From: Colimorpha sp045576855
GTDB taxonomy: Bacteria; Bacteroidota; Bacteroidia; Bacteroidales; P3
Direction of reading: 5' to 3'
NCBI GenBank assembly: GCA_045576855.1
Contig: JAZNHG010000031.1
Coordinates: forward strand, 62,001-126,000
DNA: 64,000 bases
Every line of letters starts with the position of its first letter. The first letter of the stretch is position 1. Both the position numbers and the translations under genes were made by a program. Shown piece by piece: positions 9,799 through 16,773 of this stretch. The notes below the pieces were generated by a model. It had not been told where the DNA came from and did not search any database. It saw only the letters and a program-made list of their open reading frames with translations.

Positions 9799-10889
9799 AG
9801 ATTCTGATTGTCCGATACAAGAAGACGGCCGGGGTGGCCGAGGGAGGCGAGAAAGCCAGCGAGCTGAACCGCAGCGTGCTCTGCCGCATAGCTGGCGAGG
9901 AAAACGTGGACACCTATTATATCCACGACGAAACCCATCGCCGTTCGGCGTGGGAGTATCTGCAAGGGGTGCTATGGATGCCGCTGGGCTACTACTTCGG
10001 CCTGACGCCCCAACGCGTCCACACTATTGTACAAATGGCCTCGGCCTACGACGTGGTCTTTGTGGACCGTTCGGTATTCGGAATCATCGCCAAAGCGCTC
10101 AAGTCCAACAACTACAAGGGCCGCATCGTCTGCTTCTTCCACAATGTGGAGGTGGTCTACTTCGCAGCCAAATACTCTCGTTGGTGGAACCCAATGCGTT
10201 GGCTTGTGGTGCCGTGTGCCGACCGCAACGACCGGTGGAGTTGCCGCTACGCCGACCGCACCATTGCGCTCAGCGAACGCGACGACAACGAGCTGTGCCG
10301 TCGCTATGGCCGTCGGGCCGACCAGCTGATTCCCATCGCCTTCGAAGACCGCTACCGTCGCGAGACCAACAGCTCCGCTCTGACCGACAAGCGTCCACTA
10401 TGCCTCTTCCTCGGGTCGTATTTCCCTGCCAACGTGGAGGGCATCGAGTGGTTTGTCCGGAACGTGCTGCCCCACGTCGACATCCGGATGCAGATTGCCG
10501 GCAAGGGCATGGAGAAACTGAAGGATGCCGATTGGCTGCGACCCGACATCGAGGTGCTTTCCAACGTTCCCGACCTGGAGCCCCTCTTCGAAGCCGCCGA
10601 CTTCATGGTGCTGCCCATCTTCAAGGGCAGCGGCATGAAAGTGAAGACATGCGAGAGCTTGATGTACGGCAAGAATATCATCGGCACCCCCGAGGCGTGG
10701 GCCGGCTACGACCTGGACTATTCCCAGGCGGGTGCCTGCTGCGAGACAGCCGAGGAATTCATTGCGGCAATCAAGGCGCGCTGCACCACACCCCTTGCCC
10801 GCTTCAATGCCTACAGCCGTCGGGTGTTCCTAGAGAAATACTCCGCCGACCGGATGGTGGACAAGTTCCGCGGGGCGGTGGAAGATTGA
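9795..10889 (+). CDS. glycosyltransferase, GT-B fold (GT1/GT4-like)
   Basis: 364 residues. The N-terminal half starts KILIVRYKKTAG and contains a variable acceptor-side domain. The C-terminal half has the donor-side pattern of GT4-like enzymes: ALSERDDNELCRRYG, LFLGSYFPANVEGI, the nucleotide-sugar region FEAADFMVLPIFKGSGMKVKT and a conserved Glu in TCESLMYGKNIIGTPEA. It is predicted to transfer a sugar from a nucleotide donor at the inner face of the membrane. Start overlaps the yfhO-like stop by ATGA, so both are made from one transcript. The substrate cannot be read from sequence. Confidence 0.88.
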   Translation: MKILIVRYKKTAGVAEGGEKASELNRSVLCRIAGEENVDTYYIHDETHRRSAWEYLQGVLWMPLGYYFGLTPQRVHTIVQMASAYDVVFVDRSVFGIIAKALKSNNYKGRIVCFFHNVEVVYFAAKYSRWWNPMRWLVVPCADRNDRWSCRYADRTIALSERDDNELCRRYGRRADQLIPIAFEDRYRRETNSSALTDKRPLCLFLGSYFPANVEGIEWFVRNVLPHVDIRMQIAGKGMEKLKDADWLRPDIEVLSNVPDLEPLFEAADFMVLPIFKGSGMKVKTCESLMYGKNIIGTPEAWAGYDLDYSQAGACCETAEEFIAAIKARCTTPLARFNAYSRRVFLEKYSADRMVDKFRGAVED

Positions 10890-10898
10890 GCAATCATT

Positions 10899-11972
10899 CT
10901 AGAGGCTGACCTGGTTGTAGGACCGGTAGGGGGGCACCATCTGGCCAAAGAAGGCTTTGAGTTTGGGATGGATGTCGGGGCCGAACCAGTCGACGGTGAC
11001 ATTTTCGGGGAAGGAGTTGACGGAGGAGGAGCAGATGGTGATGGCGCGTTCGACGGTGGCACCGAGGAGGACGAGGAGCTGCATGTTGACTTTTTTGTCG
11101 TAGACGGCGATGCCGGGGAAATGTTTCTGATAGTCGAATTTGTCGCGGGGATGGAGTTTGAGGAGCATCTGGGAGGTGTCGTAGTGGGAGAAGATGCGCT
11201 GCAGGAGATGATGGTATTCGTCGTCGGTGAGGGTGCGGTCGCGGGTGAAGGGCTGTGTGAGGAAGATGTAGCGTTTGCTGTTCAATAGGGCTATATCGCT
11301 GTCGTCGATGCCATAGACGTTCAATACGAGTTGTCGGGTTTCGTCGGAGGCCGATTCCCACATGTGGCGGAGGGAGCGGATGTGGACGGGTTTGCCTTGG
11401 AGGACGACGGCGTTGGGGTTTTCTTCGGTGAGGTAGAATTCGCGGCACTGTGGGTTGTTGCCCCATCCGAAGACGGCGACGGGGCCATAGAGGAGTTCTT
11501 CGAGGCGTCCCTGGAGGGTGTGTTTCTTTTTTATCTGGCGCTGGTATTCGGCGCTGGAGGGCTGCATATTCTGGGAGATTCCGAGTGGGCCGTCGGAGAG
11601 GAGTGCGTAGGGCTGGCTGCCGATGAGGGGTGGGACGAATCCGACGTCCATGGCGAAGATTTTGCTGTGCTTGAGAAAGGGGTAGTTGCTGTTGCGGCGG
11701 AGGCGGATGGAGATTTTGTCGAGCCAACGGGAGGGGGTGAGGACGGTGCCGGTTTGTTTTGTTTTGAAGTAGTATGCGGGGAGATGGGCGCTGAGTTCGG
11801 GGCTGACGCCGTAGCCGAGGAAGTAGCATGTGTGGCGGGCGACGGTGTCGTAGTCGAACAGCAGGAGATACTGCAGGAGGGCATGGATGGAGCCGGTCAT
11901 GCAAGCATGTGTGACGTGGTCGAAGGGTACCGAGAGGAGGCCGTCGGCGGAGTGGATTTCTTTTCGTTTCAT
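10899..11972 (-). CDS. GT52-like (sialyl/polysialyltransferase type) glycosyltransferase
   Basis: About 357 residues from the ATG at 11972, which overlaps the previous gene as ATGA; an in-frame extension to 12041 is rejected because it lies inside that gene. There is no signal peptide or membrane helix. The central KLHPRDKFDY resembles the HP motif shared by CMP-sialic acid-using transferases (GT52 and polysialyltransferases), and the C-terminal CSSSVNSFPENV resembles their Ser/Ser-Thr motif. As the last gene of an operon that makes a CMP-activated acid sugar, it is the obvious candidate to transfer it. Fold call moderate, donor inferred from context. Confidence 0.65.
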   Translation of the reverse strand: MKRKEIHSADGLLSVPFDHVTHACMTGSIHALLQYLLLFDYDTVARHTCYFLGYGVSPELSAHLPAYYFKTKQTGTVLTPSRWLDKISIRLRRNSNYPFLKHSKIFAMDVGFVPPLIGSQPYALLSDGPLGISQNMQPSSAEYQRQIKKKHTLQGRLEELLYGPVAVFGWGNNPQCREFYLTEENPNAVVLQGKPVHIRSLRHMWESASDETRQLVLNVYGIDDSDIALLNSKRYIFLTQPFTRDRTLTDDEYHHLLQRIFSHYDTSQMLLKLHPRDKFDYQKHFPGIAVYDKKVNMQLLVLLGATVERAITICSSSVNSFPENVTVDWFGPDIHPKLKAFFGQMVPPYRSYNQVSL

Positions 11973-12895
11973 TGTTGGGGGATGTCGGTCAGGCGGAGTT
12001 TGCCTACGATTTTCCGTACGGTTCCTGTGGATCCAGGGCAACGGAGGGCCCTGTGGGCGTCTTTGGGGAAGAGGACGACGCAGGTGCCGGGTTGCATTTT
12101 GATGTATGACAGGTTGGTGTGGTCGTTGTAGAGCACACAGTCCTGTTCGGGGCTGTAGTCGGTGGCGGGCTGGAGGTGCGATATGTCGGTTACCATGAGG
12201 TGCTCTTCGCCACTGACGAGGTACTGGATGTCGATATTCAGGCGATGGGATTCGTAGGGGAGGTTTTCGTCGTCGGAGGGGAGGTATTCGATGACGTTGA
12301 AGTAGAAGTCGTCCGATACACGATGGGTGCCCAAGGTGAGGGTGTCGTGGGGGAGCTGTTCGATGTAGGCTACGGATTCGCGGAGACGAGTTGGCAGTTG
12401 GCAGTTGGCAGTTGGCAGTTGGCAGTTGGCTACGAGATGGTCGATGAGGTCGCGGACGGCGCCTTCGCCGGCTTTGTGGGGGGCGATGTAGTCGCAGACG
12501 GCGAGGACGGGGGGAGCGGCGTCAGCGGGTGCGGCGACGAGGCCGCCCTGCGCACGGACGGGGTTCATGCACTGGAGGTCGAGGAGGTCGTCTCCAATGT
12601 ATGCGACTTCAGACATGGTGCCGTTGTGCCGCGCAAGCACTTCTTGGAGGCAATGGATTTTGTCCCTGACGTTCTGATGCACTTCGGTGATGCCGAGTTC
12701 CTTGCAACGATGAAGGAGGGCGTCATTACTTCGCGCGGTGATGATGACGGGGATGATGCCGTGTCGGGGCAGGAGTTCTTTGATGCCGTAGCCGTCTTTG
12801 ATATTGAAGGCTTTCATGAGTTCCCCTTGGGTGCCCATGTAGACTTTGCCGTCGGTGAGGGTGCCGTCGACATCCATGACGAGAAAACGTGTCAT
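11969..12895 (-). CDS. fusion: KdsC-like HAD phosphatase + YhcH/NanQ-like domain, joined by a 7-bp-repeat linker
   Basis: 308 residues from the ATG at 12895 (ATGA overlap with the TPP gene). Residues 1 to about 158 are a KdsC/YrbI-type HAD phosphatase: DVDGTLTDG nucleophile loop, the FNIKDGYGI segment, and EVAYIGDDLLDL. The phosphatase ends as its paralogue at 19.6 kb does (GAVRDLIDHL versus GAVRDFIEWL). About 15 residues encoded by CCAACTG repeats follow (ANCQLPTANCQLPT), then a YhcH/YjgK/YiaL (DUF386) domain with the conserved HRLNIDIQYLVSGEE and the MQPGTCVVLFPKDAHR metal-site region. NanQ of this family is an anomerase for N-acetylneuraminate. I infer dephosphorylation plus anomer handling of an acidic sugar. 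Confidence 0.85.
   Translation of the reverse strand: MTRFLVMDVDGTLTDGKVYMGTQGELMKAFNIKDGYGIKELLPRHGIIPVIITARSNDALLHRCKELGITEVHQNVRDKIHCLQEVLARHNGTMSEVAYIGDDLLDLQCMNPVRAQGGLVAAPADAAPPVLAVCDYIAPHKAGEGAVRDLIDHLVANCQLPTANCQLPTRLRESVAYIEQLPHDTLTLGTHRVSDDFYFNVIEYLPSDDENLPYESHRLNIDIQYLVSGEEHLMVTDISHLQPATDYSPEQDCVLYNDHTNLSYIKMQPGTCVVLFPKDAHRALRCPGSTGTVRKIVGKLRLTDIPQQ
12390..12430 (-). repeat. 7-bp tandem repeat (CAGTTGG)n inside the KdsC-YhcH gene
   Basis: About 41 bp, nearly six perfect units of GTTGGCA on the plus strand. It is read on the minus strand as the linker between the two domains. No frame of the coding strand contains a stop, so it stays open whatever the copy number, but copy changes other than threes would shift the downstream frame. 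Confidence 0.95.
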
Positions 12896-13983
12896 TGCAG
12901 TTCGTTCTTTACCTTTGCGAGAAGTTCGTTGTCGAGGGCAGGCATTATTTTTCCGGTCTCCCACTTTATTTTGGGAATCAGGAGCGTGTCGGCCGGGATG
13001 AAAATGTTGAGCAGGCAGGGGTCGTCGTCGGTGAACCAGGAGGCGAATTGGTCGAGCTGCGAGTAGTGTTCAAGGTTGGCGGCGCGCAGGCCATAGGCGT
13101 GGGCGATGCGGCTGAAGTCGGGCACGGTGTATCCGCTTGCGGCAGTGGTTTGGGCGTAACGGTCGTTGTAGGAGCCATGCTGGATTTCGCTGATTTTACC
13201 GAGCACCATGTTGTTGATCACCAGAATTTTCACGGGCAGGTGTTCGCGGACGACGACTTCGAGTTCCTGGATGTTCATCTGGAGGCCGCCGTCGCCGGTG
13301 ATGCAGAAGCATTTGCCCATGACGATGGCGGCGCCGATGGCGTAGGGGAGTCCGCAGCCCATGGAGCCGTAGCCGCCGCCGATGAGTATGCGGCCCTGGT
13401 GGCCTTTGAGGGTGAGGGACTGGGCGCACCAGCATTCATGCTGGCCGACGTCGACGGTGACGATGGGATTGGGGGGGAGGAGGGTTGATATTTTCTCGAT
13501 GACGTTGTTGCCTTCGGTGTTGTCGACGCCGTCGAGCTGCCTTTTGGCTTTCATGCAATGGGCATGCCATTCGTCGTAGCACGGGTAGTCCTGTGCGAGG
13601 AGCCAGCGCATGAAGTCAGCAGCATCCATGAGGTGCTTTTCCTCGTCTTCTTTGACGTTTCGGCTGAGTTCGTACTGGTCCACGTCGGCACGAATGAGAT
13701 GGGCTTTGGGGGCGAACCATTCCTGTTTGTGGCCTATCTGCCTCAATCCGAGGCGGGCGCCAACAGATATGACGAGGTCCGCCTCTTCGAGGATCATGTT
13801 GGAGATGCGGTTTCCGTATGTTCCGATGAAACCGATATGAAGGTCGTCCTGAGCGAGGTCGACGGCATTCATGGTGGTCAGCACGGGGATTTGGGTCTTG
13901 CGGGCGAACTCGATGATGAGGGCGGGTGCATCGGCTGTGCGTGCGCCACTGCCCACCAAAAGCACTGGTCTGAGGTATTTCAT
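12892..13983 (-). CDS. thiamine-diphosphate enzyme, central and C-terminal domains (second half of a split acetolactate-synthase-like protein)
   Basis: 363 residues. It begins at the start of the central domain (PVLLVGSGART), then TYGNRISNMILEEADLVISVGARL, and carries the C-terminal PYR/PP partner region with the ThDP/Mg motif GDGGLQMNIQEL followed by INNMVLG (GDG-X-NN). The catalytic Glu-bearing N-terminal domain is in the preceding gene, which overlaps this one as ATGA. Together they add up to 537 residues, close to the normal single-chain size of about 550-600 but lacking the usual inter-domain linker helix. Either a two-subunit enzyme or a gene broken by a small deletion. Likely acts on a 2-keto acid in the CMP-sugar operon. 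Confidence 0.85.
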   Translation of the reverse strand: MKYLRPVLLVGSGARTADAPALIIEFARKTQIPVLTTMNAVDLAQDDLHIGFIGTYGNRISNMILEEADLVISVGARLGLRQIGHKQEWFAPKAHLIRADVDQYELSRNVKEDEEKHLMDAADFMRWLLAQDYPCYDEWHAHCMKAKRQLDGVDNTEGNNVIEKISTLLPPNPIVTVDVGQHECWCAQSLTLKGHQGRILIGGGYGSMGCGLPYAIGAAIVMGKCFCITGDGGLQMNIQELEVVVREHLPVKILVINNMVLGKISEIQHGSYNDRYAQTTAASGYTVPDFSRIAHAYGLRAANLEHYSQLDQFASWFTDDDPCLLNIFIPADTLLIPKIKWETGKIMPALDNELLAKVKNELQ

Positions 13984-14504
13984 TCTACAGGCTGTTTTTG
14001 TATGTCGTACGGAAAATCAATTATCACGCCGCCTTTGCGGCCCAGCAGGGCCATGTTGTAGGCCCGCGAGACGACGTCGGCGAATCCGATGGGGCTGAGG
14101 GGGGTTACGGAATACTTGGTGATATGGCGCGTCATGGAGACGATGTCCATTTCCTGAAAACCGTTCTGCCGGATACCTGAGAAGCCCCGCTTCTCGTTGG
14201 TGGGCACATTGCCACAGATGCCCATGACGGGGACGCTGTCGAACCAGGCATCCGCCAAGCCGCCGAAGGCGTTCACCGCACCGGGGCCCGACGTGGTGAA
14301 GAAGACGCCGAGCTTCCCGCTGGCACGGGCATAGCCGTTGGCGGCGAACGAACAGCCCTGCTCGTTGTAGCAGACATGTACCGTGATTTCGTGCCGGTCG
14401 TAGAGGGCGTCCATAAAGGGCACGATGTATCCGCCTGCATATCCAAAGACGTCGGTCACTCCTTTCTTGACCAGAAAGTCTACCAAATATTCCGAACAAT
14501 TCAT
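13980..14504 (-). CDS. thiamine-diphosphate enzyme, N-terminal domain (first half of split protein)
   Basis: 174 residues covering exactly a TPP_enzyme_N domain: GVTDVFGYAGGYIVPFMDAL, the conserved Glu in CYNEQGCSFAANGYARASG, and TSGPGAVNAFGGLADAW. It stops after DFPYDIQKQPVE, where intact relatives continue through a linker to the central domain. The stop TGA overlaps the ATG of the next gene, and the start ATG overlaps the aldolase stop. The active-site Glu here and the cofactor-binding half downstream would have to assemble as two chains. All key residues look intact, which argues against long-standing decay. Confidence 0.85.
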   Translation of the reverse strand: MNCSEYLVDFLVKKGVTDVFGYAGGYIVPFMDALYDRHEITVHVCYNEQGCSFAANGYARASGKLGVFFTTSGPGAVNAFGGLADAWFDSVPVMGICGNVPTNEKRGFSGIRQNGFQEMDIVSMTRHITKYSVTPLSPIGFADVVSRAYNMALLGRKGGVIIDFPYDIQKQPVE

Positions 14505-15550
14505 ATCGTTTGGTTTTTCTTTTTATATTTATACTCGTTATAGCACTCGTCTAAATGGGAGAAATCCGTTTTCGAATATCCCGTGCCATATCTTGTTCGC
14601 TGCTGCGGGGTCAGCATCTCTATGACATTGAATATGTCGCTAATGGAGCTGTTGTGTTTCTCCTTCAGGTGATTCACATTATCAACATGTGAATGTTTCG
14701 TTCCGCATACGTACATGGGGAGGTCGTAGCCCCAATGGACTGTGCCCAGGATTGGCAAGATATACTTTTCTATCGTTTCAAGCAGCATTTCGACATTGTA
14801 TTCCGTTCCGCAATGCTTGTTCAGATAGTCTGCAAGTAATTCCGTCTTGGCATTACCGGCACCTCTTCCCATACCATATAGCGAGCCATCGATGCACACC
14901 TCCCTACCGGTTTCTCCCGCCAAATCCACCATCCTCTCCGCCAGGGCGCACGAAAGGCCAAGATTGTCGTGCGAATGGAGACCTATCATTATTCCTTCGT
15001 CAAGCAGTTTGTCAAATTGCCGGAAAATCTTTTCGAGATCCGTCATGTACATTGCACCGAAAGTGTCCACTATGGAAAAGACAGCAGGTTTAATCTCATT
15101 CACCCGGTTTATCAATGCCTCTCTCTCTTTTTCCGAATAGCTGATGCTGTCCATCGGGTTGAACTGGACACTATAGCCCTTCTCCATTGCCGCCTTGCAG
15201 AATCTCAATGATGACTCGATTTCATGTTTTGCAAATGATATACGCAACCATTTGAAAGACTTTCCGTCACAGACATCCAACTCCTCCGGTGTGTAACGGC
15301 TGTTATCGCAAAATCCAAGATACGTGGTGCGTTTGGCATCCAACGGCAGATACTTGACCACATCCTTCGAATCGTGATATACGATAGACTCTCCGTTATG
15401 TTTGCTCTGCAGAAAACCTGTTTCCGTGTAATCAATTCCTGCATCCACAAGTCCCTGCAGTATTCCTCTTACAAACTCCGGGGACGAGTTCTTATCAAGA
15501 AGATAACCACCGTCCCTAATCGTGCAGTCCACTATGTGTACCTTTCCCAT
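14501..15550 (-). CDS. HMGL-like aldolase (4-hydroxy-2-oxovalerate aldolase type)
   Basis: 349 residues with the HMG-CoA-lyase-like TIM barrel: VDCTIRDGGYLLDK at the N-terminus (the DxTxRDG active-site motif), ETGFLQSK, and the metal-binding HSHDNLGLSCA followed by DGSLYGMGRGAGN. Members cleave or form C-C bonds next to a 2-keto acid with a divalent metal. The C-terminal third is an unassigned helical region. It is located between the cytidylyltransferase (5-bp gap) and the TPP enzyme (ATGA overlap). I infer that aldolase and TPP enzyme build or trim the carbon skeleton of the sugar acid later activated with CMP. Confidence 0.85.
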   Translation of the reverse strand: MGKVHIVDCTIRDGGYLLDKNSSPEFVRGILQGLVDAGIDYTETGFLQSKHNGESIVYHDSKDVVKYLPLDAKRTTYLGFCDNSRYTPEELDVCDGKSFKWLRISFAKHEIESSLRFCKAAMEKGYSVQFNPMDSISYSEKEREALINRVNEIKPAVFSIVDTFGAMYMTDLEKIFRQFDKLLDEGIMIGLHSHDNLGLSCALAERMVDLAGETGREVCIDGSLYGMGRGAGNAKTELLADYLNKHCGTEYNVEMLLETIEKYILPILGTVHWGYDLPMYVCGTKHSHVDNVNHLKEKHNSSISDIFNVIEMLTPQQRTRYGTGYSKTDFSHLDECYNEYKYKKKNQTI

Positions 15551-15555
15551 ATCCT

Positions 15556-16215
15556 CTATTCTTTTTCTTTCAGATGACTGTATATGGCTTGCGCCACCAT
15601 CATGTCATACTCAGTATCGATATCAATGCTTTCCACTGGTTCCACCTCCACCAGGCAGGGCTTCACCCCCACCCTGCGGTTGTACTGCTGGAACACCTCG
15701 CGCGGGAAGACAAACGCACCCGAGGTCTCCATATAGATGGGGTCCAGATCCTGGGTTCTGGGGAAGTGGTCCACGTCGAAGTTCATCGGCGCGCCGTTCT
15801 TCCACATAAAGGTCTGGATGCGTTCCACCGTGAACGCCGAGTCGTATTGGTCGCCCTTGGTCACACTGTCGATGCACCTGTCGATGCTCTCTGGCTTGGT
15901 GAACGGAGCCGTGGCATGGGAGACAACATAGTAGTCGGCGTCGACCACCTTCATGAACTCCCTGATAATGTCGTTGCAGTTGCATCCGTTGCCATCCAGA
16001 TATTCGGGGCGTTTCAAAAACTTGACGCCGTCAATCAGATAGTCCTTGATACGTTCGCTGCTGCAGTACACATACACCTCGTCCACGCGGCTGCTCTTCA
16101 CGAGCGCTTCCAATATAAACTTGATTAAAGGTTTCCCGTCAGGAAACTGCCTTAGATTCTTTTCCTTCACCCTTTCGCTATTCAGCTTGATGGGCACCAT
16201 TGCTACCACTTTCAT
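15556..16215 (-). CDS. acylneuraminate-type cytidylyltransferase
   Basis: 219 residues from the ATG at 16215 (MKVVAMVPIKLNSERVKEKN), chosen because the start is immediately followed by the nucleotide-binding P-I-K/R-x-x-S-x-R-x-x-x-K-N pattern of CMP-sialate/CMP-Kdo synthetases; an upstream in-frame start at 16251 is less likely. HATAPFTKPESID and the C-terminal PVESIDIDTEYDMMVA are the family's base-recognition and metal-binding segments. It activates an acidic keto-sugar with CTP. First gene of the leftward operon; a TATCTTTG promoter lies at 16287-16294. A paralogue is at 22.5 kb. Confidence 0.88.
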   Translation of the reverse strand: MKVVAMVPIKLNSERVKEKNLRQFPDGKPLIKFILEALVKSSRVDEVYVYCSSERIKDYLIDGVKFLKRPEYLDGNGCNCNDIIREFMKVVDADYYVVSHATAPFTKPESIDRCIDSVTKGDQYDSAFTVERIQTFMWKNGAPMNFDVDHFPRTQDLDPIYMETSGAFVFPREVFQQYNRRVGVKPCLVEVEPVESIDIDTEYDMMVAQAIYSHLKEKE

Positions 16216-16286
16216 ATCAACCGTTTTTATATAAGATATTCTAACAAACAACCTTTGCCGTCCTGCATGGCAATTGATTCAAAGTG

Positions 16287-16294
16287 CAAAGATA
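16287..16294 (-). promoter_or_regulatory. Bacteroidota -7 promoter box (TATCTTTG) for the CMP-sugar operon
   Basis: CAAAGATA on the plus strand reads TATCTTTG leftward, a full TAnnTTTG match. It sits about 70 bp upstream of the cytidylyltransferase ATG, and no terminator lies between, so it probably drives all six genes down to 10899. Confidence 0.7.
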
Positions 16295-16554
16295 CACCAA
16301 AAAATCGGTACCACAAAAAAAAGTTTCTTTCCGTCCTCTATAGCCATAAAACATAACCCTTTAGCGTGCCGCTGCATTATGTCGTCACGCAAGTTTCTAT
16401 AACCCATAACCGATTGTAGTTCATCTATCCCCAAAACGGGGAAGCCTACCGCAAGCTGCCTGCCGAGCCCAGGGGTGCCACTGCCCCTCAACGAAAACGG
16501 GAGTGCATTCTCCCATTTCAGCACCCTGCATCACCGCACAAAAAGTGTTAAAAT
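16295..16554. other. intergenic stretch without recognised feature
   Basis: Between the leftward operon promoter and the repeat arrays. A leftward 81-codon frame (16279-16524) exists but has no family resemblance I can defend, no promoter spacing that fits, and runs into the promoter box. Confidence 0.5.
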
Positions 16555-16609
16555 GGTAGGATGGTGGTAGGATGATGGTAGGATGATGGTAGGATGGTGG
16601 TAGGATGAC
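16555..16609 (+). repeat. 11-bp tandem repeat (GGTAGGATGAT)n
   Basis: About five units of GGTAGGATGRT in direct succession. The period is 11 bp, as in the 143-bp element, but the unit differs. Confidence 0.9.
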
Positions 16610-16620
16610 CCCCTCCGGGT

Positions 16621-16656
16621 GTGTGCAGTGTTCAGTGTTTAGTGTTTAGTGTTCAG
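16621..16656 (+). repeat. 7-bp tandem repeat (CAGTGTT/TAGTGTT)n
   Basis: About five units with variants CAGTGTT and TAGTGTT, right after the 11-bp array, in the leader of the next gene. The TGA and TAG trinucleotides in this unit would stop translation on either strand, in keeping with its intergenic position. Confidence 0.85.
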
Positions 16657-16740
16657 ATGGAGGTATGCACGCGGCTAACCTTCTCCACCGAACACAGAAC
16701 ACTATCTGCGAAAAAAATCCGCGATGTCGATAAAAATGTG

Positions 16741-16748
16741 TATTTTTG
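16741..16748 (+). promoter_or_regulatory. Bacteroidota -7 promoter box (TATTTTTG)
   Basis: Exact TAnnTTTG, 25 bp upstream of the ATG at 16774, giving a leader of roughly 18-20 nt. Confidence 0.7.
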
Positions 16749-16773
16749 CATCGAATTTTTTATGCTATAAATT

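Noticed and set aside
13980..14504. Calling the split TPP enzyme a pseudogene outright
   Set aside because: All catalytic and cofactor motifs are intact and the 4-bp overlap is the same as at other junctions of the operon. Left as two CDS with a finding.
16279..16524. Leftward 81-codon frame before the CMP-sugar operon
   Set aside because: Contains the operon promoter box, shows no family resemblance and no plausible start signal.
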